Below are positions 1 through 6,672 of a stretch of DNA of 64,000 bases, one piece after another. The stretch is from assembly GCA_022649135.1 (NCBI GenBank), contig JALCNP010000001.1:124001-188000 (forward strand), read 5' to 3'. Each line of letters opens with the position of its first letter. Positions within the stretch are counted from its first letter, which is position 1. The position numbers were made by a program, and so were the translations under genes. The DNA is from Bifidobacterium sp. Its GTDB lineage: Bacteria; Actinomycetota; Actinomycetes; Actinomycetales; Bifidobacteriaceae. Below the pieces are notes generated by a model. The model was not told where the DNA came from and did not search any database. It saw only the letters and a list, made by a program, of their open reading frames with translations.

Positions 1-795
1 GGACTGGACCACATCGACCAGATCCCCGTTGGACAGCAGGGGTCGCTGGAACTCGCGCCAGGGCTCGACCTCGACCTCCCAGCGGCCGGTCTGCTCATCG
101 AGAATCGGGTGGGCCGTCTGCTCCCAGCGCACGCGGCGGGAGGTGCGCCCCGTGTCGGGGTCACGGCGGGAGTAGTGCAGGCATGTGCAGTTCGTGATCT
201 TCCACGTGTCGCTGTCCGCACGGCGCAGGAACTCCTCATCGGAAAGATCCTCCAGGGTGAGCATGAGGGCGAGCATGAAATCCCCGTGGCTGACGGCGAC
301 GACGGACTCCGCCTCGGACCGGCGGTTGAGCGACGTGAGCAGATTGTGCACGCGGTCCTCGGCCACGTCGGCGATCGATTCGCCTGCAGGCGGGCGCCAA
401 TAGAGCGGGTCGGTTCGTTTGAACATCCAGTTGCGCTCGTAGTTGTTCTTGAACTCGTCCTGGGTGACGGTGCTGATCTCGCCCCAGGAGCGCTCGCGCA
501 GCACCCGCGTCTCCTCCCACTTCGCCTTGGGGAGCGCCATGGTGGCGGCCGTCTCCCGTGTCCGCACATACGGGGAGACCAGATATCTGTCGAACAGCGG
601 CTGCTGGGCGACAAGCCAGCGTCCGATGCAGTCGGCCTGTTTGCGTCCCGTGGCGGTCAGCCGCCACGACCGGTCGGGGACGGTGACGTTGTCCTGCGTG
701 AACAGGGAGTTGTCCCCCTGCTCCCCCGCCTTGACGATAACGTTCGCTTCGGATTCGCCGTGGCGAATCACATAAAGATCAAGCGGCATGCCCAT
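1..795 (-). CDS. Histidine phosphatase family protein (phosphoglycerate mutase-like), partial
   Basis: The reading frame runs from an ATG at 795 to the left edge of the window without a stop, so the C terminus is missing and 265 codons are visible. The N terminus contains VIRHGESEAN, the RHG phosphohistidine signature of the histidine phosphatase superfamily. Further on, VAVSHGDF supplies the second conserved histidine. An AGAGGA ribosome site lies about 10 nt before the first of two in-frame ATGs (795 and 789). The substrate cannot be told from sequence; family members include phosphoglycerate mutases and broad-specificity phosphatases. It is co-oriented with the L,D-transpeptidase gene but about 40 bp away. 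Confidence 0.85.
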   Translation of the reverse strand, partial: MGMPLDLYVIRHGESEANVIVKAGEQGDNSLFTQDNVTVPDRSWRLTATGRKQADCIGRWLVAQQPLFDRYLVSPYVRTRETAATMALPKAKWEETRVLRERSWGEISTVTQDEFKNNYERNWMFKRTDPLYWRPPAGESIADVAEDRVHNLLTSLNRRSEAESVVAVSHGDFMLALMLTLEDLSDEEFLRRADSDTWKITNCTCLHYSRRDPDTGRTSRRVRWEQTAHPILDEQTGRWEVEVEPWREFQRPLLSNGDLVDVVQS

Positions 796-834
796 TGGTA
801 GTCAATCCTCTTTTCCTGATGCCGTAGCAGGCAT

Positions 835-1608
835 TCATTCGATATGAACCGGGGTGCCATCGGGAAGCTGCTCATAAAGCCACCGCGCATCGGCCACCGT
901 CAGTCTCACACACCCATGCGATGCGGGTTCTCCCAGTTTTCTTGCCTCGGACTCAATATAGTCCCCCTGGTCGTTGCCGGTGGGAACGCTGTGGAACAGA
1001 TATTCGTCGTTGAGGAACGACACCCAGTAGTCGGCCCCCATGGAATCGCCGGGATTATAGAAATGCGGTCCCCTGCCCGACACGGTGAAGTCGCCGCGAG
1101 GGGTGCTGTCGTCCATCCCGGTGCTGGCGATCATCATGTAGATCGTCACCCCATGCGAACGGACGTAGACACGCTGTCGCCCGATGCTCACGTCGACGCT
1201 GACGCCCCCATATGCCCCCAGATTGGGATGGCTTCCCCCGGAGGATGCACGCCAATCAAGCGTTTTGGCACCGAAATCGGAGGCTTTCAGATCATTTTCC
1301 CCCATCGCCCGCCCATGCAGCGACGACCTGCTGCGGGGAACCTGCATTCTATGCAGCGACGGCCTCGCACTCTGCGCCGAATCCGACGGGGAGGCGCCCA
1401 CCGCCGCGGTGCGCCGTGACAGTCCCGCCAGACACAGGGCACCCAGAAGCACGATGGTGATCGCCAGCACGCCCACGGCCATCAGCCTGCGGCGACGATA
1501 CACCGGCGCCGCGGGCTGCGACAGCGAACGCACAGCGCCCTTCAGCCACAGGGGCATCGATGGAAGAGCCGCGGGGCGCATGGGACGATGCATTCGCGGC
1601 AATCGCAT
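835..1608 (-). CDS. L,D-transpeptidase (YkuD domain), membrane-anchored
   Basis: A 257-aa protein with a basic cytoplasmic N terminus, one membrane segment at about residues 42-64, a linker, and a C-terminal YkuD catalytic domain. The active-site motif is visible as H206 followed by SHGCVRL with catalytic Cys233 near the C terminus. YkuD enzymes make or edit peptidoglycan cross-links outside the membrane using a cysteine nucleophile. I chose the ATG at 1608 because GGAGG lies 11 nt upstream and the arginine-rich membrane anchor follows; the frame extends upstream to an ATG at 1737, which would add 43 residues with no family resemblance. The protein ends right after the catalytic domain, as is usual for single-domain members. 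Confidence 0.85.
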   Translation of the reverse strand: MRLPRMHRPMRPAALPSMPLWLKGAVRSLSQPAAPVYRRRRLMAVGVLAITIVLLGALCLAGLSRRTAAVGASPSDSAQSARPSLHRMQVPRSRSSLHGRAMGENDLKASDFGAKTLDWRASSGGSHPNLGAYGGVSVDVSIGRQRVYVRSHGVTIYMMIASTGMDDSTPRGDFTVSGRGPHFYNPGDSMGADYWVSFLNDEYLFHSVPTGNDQGDYIESEARKLGEPASHGCVRLTVADARWLYEQLPDGTPVHIE

Positions 1609-1932
1609 ATCTCCTCTTCCCTCCCATGGCGACGGCAATAACCCTGGCCGCATCAGGCGAGCATCACCGGCGGACGGAACGCCGAAACAAATCGGAACCG
1701 TGACGATCCGCCCACCATCACCGATGCGGGCATTCACCGTTATCTTAGCAACACCGGTTCACTCTCGTTTCGTCGCCCCTTCCTGCATCCCCCGCATGCC
1801 CGTAACCGACCGAACATCCGGCGGAAGGCCCACCCCCGATGCGAACCCCATTCGCAAGGACACGCGGGCTCGTCGCAGCCAGCGGGGCGCCGCATGGCCG
1901 CGTACCGCCGCAGAGGGTGTCGGAACATGACA
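1609..1932. other. Intergenic region without recognised gene
   Basis: About 320 bp between the L,D-transpeptidase start and the hairpin downstream of hsp20. Short open frames exist on both strands but lack convincing ribosome sites and protein family resemblance. It presumably holds the promoter of the L,D-transpeptidase gene; I could not pick out clear promoter hexamers. Confidence 0.4.
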
Positions 1933-1969
1933 ATGGCGGCGATCGTGCTCACCGCACGATCGCCGCCAT
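1933..1969 (-). terminator. 16-bp hairpin downstream of hsp20
   Basis: Arms at 1933-1948 (atggcggcgatcgtgc) and 1954-1969 are perfectly complementary with a 5-nt loop. It lies 36 nt beyond the hsp20 stop. There is no clear T-tract on either side, which is common for terminators in high-GC actinobacteria. Confidence 0.65.
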
Positions 1970-2004
1970 GCATCCCGCGAATCCCGAGAGAATCCGTCAG
2001 CCGC

Positions 2005-2463
2005 TCAGCCCTCGATGGCGATCTGGTGCTTGTCCTCCACCTGGGGGGCGGGCTCGACCTTCGCGATCTTGAGCCCCAGCGTGCCGTTGGTGTAGCTGGC
2101 GTGGATGTCGCTCTGCTTCACCTGATCGCCGACATAGAAGTTGCGCGAGCAGGCGCCTGCATAGCGTTCGCGGCGAAGCCACTTGCCGGAATCGTCCTTC
2201 TCGTCCTTGGACTTGTCGCTGTGCGCGGACACGGTCAGGTACCCGTTATGCAGTTCGACGGCGATGTCCTCCTTGTTGAAGCCGGGCATGTCGATGCTCA
2301 CCTCATACGAGTCCTTCGTCTCGCGAACGTCCGTGTGCATGGCGTTCGGAGCGGCCAGCGCGCCCCCCATGTTGGCCGCGGCGTTGCGCCATCCCGCGAA
2401 GAACGGATCATCGAAAAGATCCGAAAACATAGTGTCATTCATCAAAGCCGGAAACATAGCCAT
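2005..2463 (-). CDS. hsp20: Small heat-shock protein (Hsp20/alpha-crystallin)
   Basis: A 152-aa protein. After an N-terminal arm with MFSDLFDDPFF it has the alpha-crystallin beta-sandwich, including VSIDMPGFNKEDIAVEL and the late NGTLGLKIAK strand that corresponds to the conserved GxL motif. Small heat-shock proteins form oligomers that hold unfolding proteins for refolding. The start at 2463 is fixed by AAGGAG placed 8 nt upstream; the open frame extends about 100 codons further with no family similarity. A CTTGAGT sequence (2475-2481, + strand) overlapping the ribosome site equals one half of the HspR operator HAIR, but the second half at the right spacing is absent, so HspR control is only a possibility. 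Confidence 0.92.
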   Translation of the reverse strand: MAMFPALMNDTMFSDLFDDPFFAGWRNAAANMGGALAAPNAMHTDVRETKDSYEVSIDMPGFNKEDIAVELHNGYLTVSAHSDKSKDEKDDSGKWLRRERYAGACSRNFYVGDQVKQSDIHASYTNGTLGLKIAKVEPAPQVEDKHQIAIEG

Positions 2464-2796
2464 AATCCATACTCCTTGAGTAACCGAAGTGAGACGGCTG
2501 GGCAGGCGGTCACCATGGCCGACCGCTTTTCGTTGCCGTCTCCGGAGCCCCTCTTCCGGAGCTCCAGCCTTGCCTTTCACTTCATACAACTGACTCGCAG
2601 ACGTCCCGCTTCCCGATTGCTCTGTGGGTGAAACGCCGGCCGCGACGCCCCGACGCCCCATCGGCGGGAACACCCCGTCCCTCAACGGCAACCGCGTGAC
2701 GGGACCGGAATGCGCCATCACATCCAGCCCGGCCCGTGAACGTAGAACAGGTGATGTCGCCAATGGATTCCCCCACAGGCGAACCGGTCGATATCG
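2464..2796. other. hsp20 upstream region; ancestral ychF-hsp20 spacer
   Basis: About 330 bp without a gene. Before the element inserted, this was the spacer between the 3' end of ychF and hsp20, both on the minus strand. It should contain the hsp20 promoter. A small hairpin near 2541-2560 (tccgga arms) is the only structure I see. Confidence 0.5.
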
Positions 2797-2817
2797 CTAC
2801 ACGTTGAACTTGAACTC
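2797..2817 (-). pseudogene. ychF: Stranded 3' end of ychF (native C terminus EFKFNV-stop)
   Basis: Reading the minus strand, GAG TTC AAG TTC AAC GTG TAG encodes EFKFNV-stop, matching the FxFNV ending typical of YchF/OLA1 GTPases; the E. coli protein, from memory, ends in FLFNV. The rest of ychF is 16 kb away at 18842-19927 and has lost exactly this tail. This is a direct footprint of element insertion. Confidence 0.88.
2812..2817. other. Left attachment-site core (gaactc)
   Basis: The six bases gaactc here and at 18854-18859 sit in the same codons (GAG TTC, minus strand) of the broken and resident ychF ends, and flanking sequence diverges on both sides. Short identical cores of a few bases are expected for large serine integrases. 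This is the left boundary of the element. Confidence 0.8.
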
Positions 2818-2950
2818 GACCACGTTCCGCGTGTTGTGAAGATCAGTGAGCAACGTGAGTAATCTTGAGTAGTAGTGCGCCAGTTGCATCCGAGGAGGCC
2901 GAGGCGTATCATGCGGCTAGGAGCGATGCCCTACGCGTTGTTCTGACCGA

Positions 2951-3040
2951 GCCGCCCGACGAGAGGGCGAGCTAAACCCCGGTTTCCCGGGGAGCCCAGC
3001 ATGACGGACTGGGAAGCCCTGAGGTGGGACGAAGAACCTC
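2951..3040 (+). ncRNA. Candidate structured leader RNA upstream of the excisionase-like gene
   Basis: Four consecutive hairpins lie between the left end and the first gene: gccc/gggc at 2954-2968, ccccgg/ccgggg with a tttc loop at 2977-2992, cccag/ctggg at 2995-3013, and gaggt/acctc at 3021-3040. The gene starts 40 nt downstream. Such density of compact stems suggests a cis-acting RNA or an integrase/excisionase DNA site. I do not recognise an Rfam family. No covariation could be tested. Confidence 0.35.
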
Positions 3041-3079
3041 CTCAATCGGCGATTTCTCTTGCTTCTGAAGGAGATCGCT

Positions 3080-3373
3080 ATGGCTTCCGCCGTCGCACTC
3101 ACCACCCCCGTCTCGGCGAAGACCGCCGAGGACGCCGCCCTGACCGTGGCCGAGATCGCTCGGTCCTTCTCCGTCTCGGTCGCGACCATCAACCGACGGA
3201 TCGCCGCGGGCGAGCTCCCCGCCGTCATGTACCGGGGCCGGAAGTTCGTCCTCAGGTCCGACGCCGAGAGCGCGTTCGCACCGCAGCCGGTGCCCGTCAA
3301 GGGCGCTGCCGACCACCCGCCGATCGACGAGGCCCGCCTCGCGCGTCTTCGGTCCCTGCTGGGGGGTCGATGA
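3080..3373 (+). CDS. Excisionase-like helix-turn-helix DNA-binding protein
   Basis: A 97-aa protein whose middle section (TVAEIARSFSVSVATINRRI, then a basic wing RGRKFVLRSD) matches the MerR/excisionase HTH-17 layout. Such proteins usually act as recombination directionality factors or regulators on integrated elements. The start at 3080 follows GAAGGAG by 6 nt; an ATG seven codons upstream overlaps the ribosome site and is rejected. It is the first gene at the left end and precedes the primase gene by 3 bp, so the two are probably co-transcribed. Confidence 0.75.
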   Translation: MASAVALTTPVSAKTAEDAALTVAEIARSFSVSVATINRRIAAGELPAVMYRGRKFVLRSDAESAFAPQPVPVKGAADHPPIDEARLARLRSLLGGR

Positions 3374-3376
3374 CCC

Positions 3377-5200
3377 ATGACCGCAAAAGAAAACCGCCCC
3401 AGCGATGCTGAGGCGGCTCCCGAAGAGTTTGGCGGCTCTGAGGTCCAGAATACCCCTGGGGGTACCGACCGGGCAAGCCAGACTACCGCAGAGTTCGACC
3501 TCGAAGCGGGCTCCCCCACGCAGCTCGTGCGGGTGGTCACCACCCGCTTCCTGAAGGACTTCCCCAACGTCGCTCCCGAGGCCGCAGAGCAGGTTCTGCT
3601 GGGCATGCTCAACAAGGAGGTCGCCGAGGCCAATGCCGCGCGCAAGGGCTCCCTGAGCCCTCGCCTGGCCACGTACTCGACCCTTCCCAGGGAGGCGGTG
3701 GCGCGGCTCGTGGCGAGTTTGTTCGTGGTGCGCAAGGTACGCCCGCCGAAGTCGGCCGACCGCGGGATGCTGGCGATCTACCAGGCCGACGGCCCCGACG
3801 AGGGGATCTACGTCGGCCGGCCGGACTACCTGCGCTCGGTGGTGCGGCTGTTCCTCCCGGGGGCCAACAAGCGCGAGGCCGACGACGTGCTCGGCCTGCT
3901 GCGGGAGGCCCCGGAGTCGCTGGTGCCCACGGTGACGGCGTGCGACGCGCGCGATCTCACCCCGGTCGACAACGGCGTCTTCGACTACGCCACCGAGGAG
4001 CTGCTGCCGTTCTCACCCGACCTCGTGCTCACGGCGAAGGTGCGCACCAAGTGGGTGCCGGGGGCATCACTGCTGGTGATCACGGAGTCCGACGGCTCGA
4101 CGTGGGACATCGAGTCGGGCGTGCTGGAGATGTTCGGCGGGAACGAGGAGCTGGCGAACGCCTGGTGGCACGTCGTCGGCGCCTCCGTGCGGCCCAACGT
4201 GCGCTGGGACCAGGCGGTGTACTTCTTCGACGAGGACGGCGAGTCCGGCAAGGGCACGACGGTGGAGCTGATGCGCGGCCTGCACGGAGACGACTCGTGC
4301 TCCTCGCTGCCGATCGCGGACTTCGCAGCGTCCCGCAGGTTCCGCCTGGCGGAGCTGGAGGGCAAGACGTTGAACGCGTGCGACGAGAACGCGGTCGGCG
4401 ACTTCAACGACGATCTGGCCGCCTTCAAGGCCGTGATCACCGGCGACGTGATCAACTTCGAGCGGAAGATGGAGCAGCCCTATTCGGCTCGGTCGAACGT
4501 GTTTATGGTCCAGTGCCTGAACGGTCACACGAAGTCCAAGGACACCTCCCGCTCGGCGCGGCGCAGGCAGTACTTCCTGCCGTTCCTGACCTCGTTCACC
4601 GGCCGTGCCAACAAGGCCATCAAGGCCGACTACGTGCGCCGTCCCGAGGTGCTCGAGTACGTGCTCCACAAGGTGCTGACGATGCCGGACTTCTACGTTC
4701 TCCCGCCCACCGAGGCGGGCGAGAAGGTCGCTGCGGAGGCACGTCTCGTCAACGACCCCGTCGTGCAGTTCTGGGCGGAGTTCGCCGACGAGTTCGTGTG
4801 GGACCTGCTGCCCTCGGACTTCCTCTACGACCTGTACCGGGCGTGGTTCGCACACGTGAACCCGAACGGCCGGGCGCTGTCGAAGATCGAGTTCACCAGG
4901 CGGCTGTCATCGCTGGCGACCGAGATGGACGACTGGGAGTACGCGGGGACGTCGTCGGTGCGCACCGGCCATCGCATGGACGCGCCTGAGCCCTTGATCG
5001 CCCGGTACCGCCTTGACGACTGGATGAACCCCGTCTATCGCGTTCAGGGCGGCGACCCGAACAAGCTCTGCCTGCCCGTGACGAAGCCCCGCTACAGGGG
5101 CCTGCTGCGCGTCTCGACGCAGCCGAAGACGATCACCGTCGTCAACGGTATTCCAGTGGACCTGATGCCTCCCACGAGCGACGCCGAGGAGGCCGGATGA
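3377..5200 (+). CDS. Phage/plasmid-type primase-helicase (superfamily 3, D5/P4-like)
   Basis: A 607-aa protein. The C-terminal half holds a superfamily-3 helicase core: Walker A GESGKGTT at residues 288-295, an acidic Walker B-like NACDEN at about 333-338, and the downstream FMVQCLNGH segment resembling motif C. The N-terminal half (about 1-280) is less recognisable and may hold the initiator or primase-associated region. Relatives such as phage P4 alpha and poxvirus D5 unwind DNA to start replication, so the element may replicate transiently after excision. It begins 3 bp after the excisionase-like gene. It lacks a clear N-terminal primase signature, so priming activity is inferred only. Confidence 0.78.
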   Translation: MTAKENRPSDAEAAPEEFGGSEVQNTPGGTDRASQTTAEFDLEAGSPTQLVRVVTTRFLKDFPNVAPEAAEQVLLGMLNKEVAEANAARKGSLSPRLATYSTLPREAVARLVASLFVVRKVRPPKSADRGMLAIYQADGPDEGIYVGRPDYLRSVVRLFLPGANKREADDVLGLLREAPESLVPTVTACDARDLTPVDNGVFDYATEELLPFSPDLVLTAKVRTKWVPGASLLVITESDGSTWDIESGVLEMFGGNEELANAWWHVVGASVRPNVRWDQAVYFFDEDGESGKGTTVELMRGLHGDDSCSSLPIADFAASRRFRLAELEGKTLNACDENAVGDFNDDLAAFKAVITGDVINFERKMEQPYSARSNVFMVQCLNGHTKSKDTSRSARRRQYFLPFLTSFTGRANKAIKADYVRRPEVLEYVLHKVLTMPDFYVLPPTEAGEKVAAEARLVNDPVVQFWAEFADEFVWDLLPSDFLYDLYRAWFAHVNPNGRALSKIEFTRRLSSLATEMDDWEYAGTSSVRTGHRMDAPEPLIARYRLDDWMNPVYRVQGGDPNKLCLPVTKPRYRGLLRVSTQPKTITVVNGIPVDLMPPTSDAEEAG

Positions 5201-5214
5201 CCCGTGCTCATCGC

Positions 5215-5241
5215 CCCGTCCTGCGCTCCGCTGCGGACGGG
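5215..5241. repeat. Hairpin A: 7-bp stem with 13-nt loop carrying CGCTCCGCT
   Basis: Arms cccgtcc (5215-5221) and ggacggg (5235-5241) flank the loop tgcgctccgctgc. It is one of three hairpins on the element with equal loop length and a shared 9-mer. It lies directly after the primase-helicase stop. Confidence 0.55.
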
Positions 5242-5276
5242 CACGGGTGCCCGGCGCTGCCGCTTTGGGCACCCCA

Positions 5277-5307
5277 GGTCATGCGTTCGCTCCGCTCCCG
5301 CATGACC
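5277..5307. repeat. Hairpin B: 9-bp stem with 13-nt loop carrying CGCTCCGCT
   Basis: Arms ggtcatgcg (5277-5285) and cgcatgacc (5299-5307) flank the loop ttcgctccgctcc. The loop shares CGCTCCGCT with hairpin A while the stems differ, which suggests the loop sequence is what is recognised. This is in the 200-bp gap between the primase-helicase gene and the acidic-protein gene. Confidence 0.55.
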
Positions 5308-5402
5308 ACCGACAACGGCCCGCACCGGGGCCAAGTATTCGAGCGTCGCCACCCCGCGAGCGACGCCGCCACCACACACTCAACGACTGAAGGAGAAGAA
5401 CG

Positions 5403-5888
5403 ATGGCACGCAGGACGAAGGCCGAGATCCGCGCGGCGAAGATCGCGGAGCTGGCCCGGAAGAAGAGGGAGCTGGACGACATGCTGAGGGCCGAGCAGCG
5501 CGAGGCTGCAAAGGAGGCCAAGGCGGCGTTCGTCGCGTCGCAGGTGGCGCTGGGGAAGGCCGTCGCTGAGTCGGTTGGCGCGGCCAGCGCTGAGGCCGTG
5601 GACGCCGCCCTGGAGGCCCTCGTGGCCGACGGGGCCCTGGACCGGGTCCGGGAGGCCCTGGCCGCCCAGGAGGCGCCCGAGGAGCCCGACGGGGACGCCG
5701 ACGCGGACCCGGAGAGCGAGCCTGAGGCGGCCGAGGCTGAACCCGTGGAAGCAGAGTCCGAGGTCGATCAGCCGGAGCCGGACGGCGGCGGTGAGAGCGG
5801 CCAGGACGACGTTCCCGAGGCCGTCGGTGAGCCCGCTGATCCGTCGGACCACGAGCCGACGCCGGGCTACCAGCCGTGGAGCGCGTAG
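5403..5888 (+). CDS. Acidic coiled-coil protein of the mobilization region, function unknown
   Basis: A 161-aa protein with two parts. Residues 1-90 are lysine/glutamate/alanine-rich and predicted helical (ARRTKAEIRAAKIAELARKK start), likely a coiled coil. Residues about 95-161 are extremely acidic and low-complexity (runs of EPD, DADAD, EAE), so probably disordered. GAAGGAG lies 7 nt before the ATG. I do not recognise the family. Its place between the primase-helicase and mobC suggests a role in replication or mobilization. The acidic tail could mimic DNA or bind a basic partner, but nothing in the sequence proves this. A strong terminator hairpin follows. Confidence 0.7.
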   Translation: MARRTKAEIRAAKIAELARKKRELDDMLRAEQREAAKEAKAAFVASQVALGKAVAESVGAASAEAVDAALEALVADGALDRVREALAAQEAPEEPDGDADADPESEPEAAEAEPVEAESEVDQPEPDGGGESGQDDVPEAVGEPADPSDHEPTPGYQPWSA

Positions 5889-5906
5889 CCCCCGGTCCCA
5901 GCGGTC

Positions 5907-5949
5907 AGCGGAGCCCCCACCTGAGCGGATGCGAGGTGGGGGCTTCGCT
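5907..5949 (+). terminator. Terminator hairpin after the acidic-protein gene
   Basis: Arms of 16 nt at 5907-5922 (agcggagcccccacct) and 5934-5949 pair with one mismatch around an 11-nt loop. It starts 19 nt after the stop codon at 5888 and ends the excisionase-primase transcription unit. Confidence 0.7.
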
Positions 5950-6062
5950 GTGCCCGGAGGGGGGACCCGGACGAAACCGGTAGGTGGAGTCCGGGGGGAG
6001 GCGGGAGCCTCCCAACCCGACAACGAGCGCAGCGAGATGGAGGGCAAGCAGCGCCGTTGGGA

Positions 6063-6087
6063 GGGGTTGTAGCGGAGCGAAAACCCC
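6063..6087. repeat. Hairpin C: 6-bp stem with 13-nt loop carrying AGCGGAGCG
   Basis: Arms ggggtt (6063-6068) and aacccc (6082-6087) flank the loop gtagcggagcgaa. The loop core AGCGGAGCG is the exact reverse complement of the CGCTCCGCT found in hairpins A and B, and the loop is again 13 nt. It lies 20 bp before the oriT-like repeat. Confidence 0.55.
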
Positions 6088-6108
6088 GTACAACGGAACT
6101 GCTTGCCG

Positions 6109-6170
6109 TTCTTGGCATGGGCGTCGACACCGCGTATCGTAGATACCAGTGAAGACACCCATGCCAAGAA
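6109..6170. other. oriT: Putative origin of transfer (oriT): nested inverted repeat
   Basis: A 17-bp inverted repeat with one mismatch, ttcttggcatgggcgtc (6109-6125) and its partner at 6154-6170, encloses a second short palindrome gtatc-gta-gatac (6134-6146). It sits 23 bp upstream of the mobC start, the usual place for oriT next to mobC/relaxase genes. It may double as the mobC-relaxase operator. The nick site cannot be assigned by reading alone. Confidence 0.6.
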
Positions 6171-6192
6171 CCGAGTCGTAGGAGGTGGGACG

Positions 6193-6672
6193 GTGACGAA
6201 GGACGATGAGCCGCAGGCGAAGCGGACGAGGAAGCGGAGCACCTCCTACGCGAAGAGGGTCGAGCTGCGACTCACCGAGGAGCAGTTCGACCGTATCCAC
6301 GCACTGAGCGAGGAGAGCCGAGCGAAGGGCGGACGAGCGCTGTCGCTCTCGGAGCTGCTGCGCGCGTCGTTGGACGACGGCTGCGAGAGGATCGCCGCCG
6401 CGATCGCGGCGCGGCCCTCCGTCGGGGACGGCGAAGCCGCTGTGCGCCTCACCGAGGCGTTCGACGAGGCCGCCGATCATCTTCAGCAGGTGCGCACCGA
6501 GGTGCGCAGGATCGGCCATAACATCAATCAGATCGCACGGGTCGCCAACGAGTCCGGGAGCGTGCCCGAAGGGCTGGCCGAGGCGCAGGCGGAGCTGGTC
6601 CACATCCGCGAGCTGCTGGTCGCGCTCGGCGAGGACTTCCTGGACCGCGCCGACGGCAGGGCAGCGTCGTGA
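6193..6672 (+). CDS. mobC: MobC-like relaxosome accessory protein
   Basis: A 159-aa protein that starts with a basic stretch (KRTRKRSTSYAKRVELRLT) resembling a ribbon-helix-helix DNA-binding region and ends with the MobC-type helix LQQVRTEVRRIGHNINQIARVAN. MobC proteins bind oriT, open the nick region and help the relaxase. The GTG at 6193 follows GGAGG by 7 nt. The open frame reaches back to 6103, but that part lies inside the oriT repeat and encodes nothing recognisable. It overlaps the relaxase start by 4 bp (GTGA), which indicates translational coupling. Confidence 0.85.
   Translation: MTKDDEPQAKRTRKRSTSYAKRVELRLTEEQFDRIHALSEESRAKGGRALSLSELLRASLDDGCERIAAAIAARPSVGDGEAAVRLTEAFDEAADHLQQVRTEVRRIGHNINQIARVANESGSVPEGLAEAQAELVHIRELLVALGEDFLDRADGRAAS

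Noticed and set aside
2461..2490. Full HspR (HAIR) operator at hsp20
   Set aside because: Only one half, CTTGAGT at 2475-2481, is present; the position 7 nt further does not match ACTCAAG.
5197..5487. Open frame overlapping the primase stop and the acidic-protein gene on the plus strand
   Set aside because: It has an Arg/Ser-rich shadow composition, overlaps a better gene with a good ribosome site, and lies over hairpins A and B.
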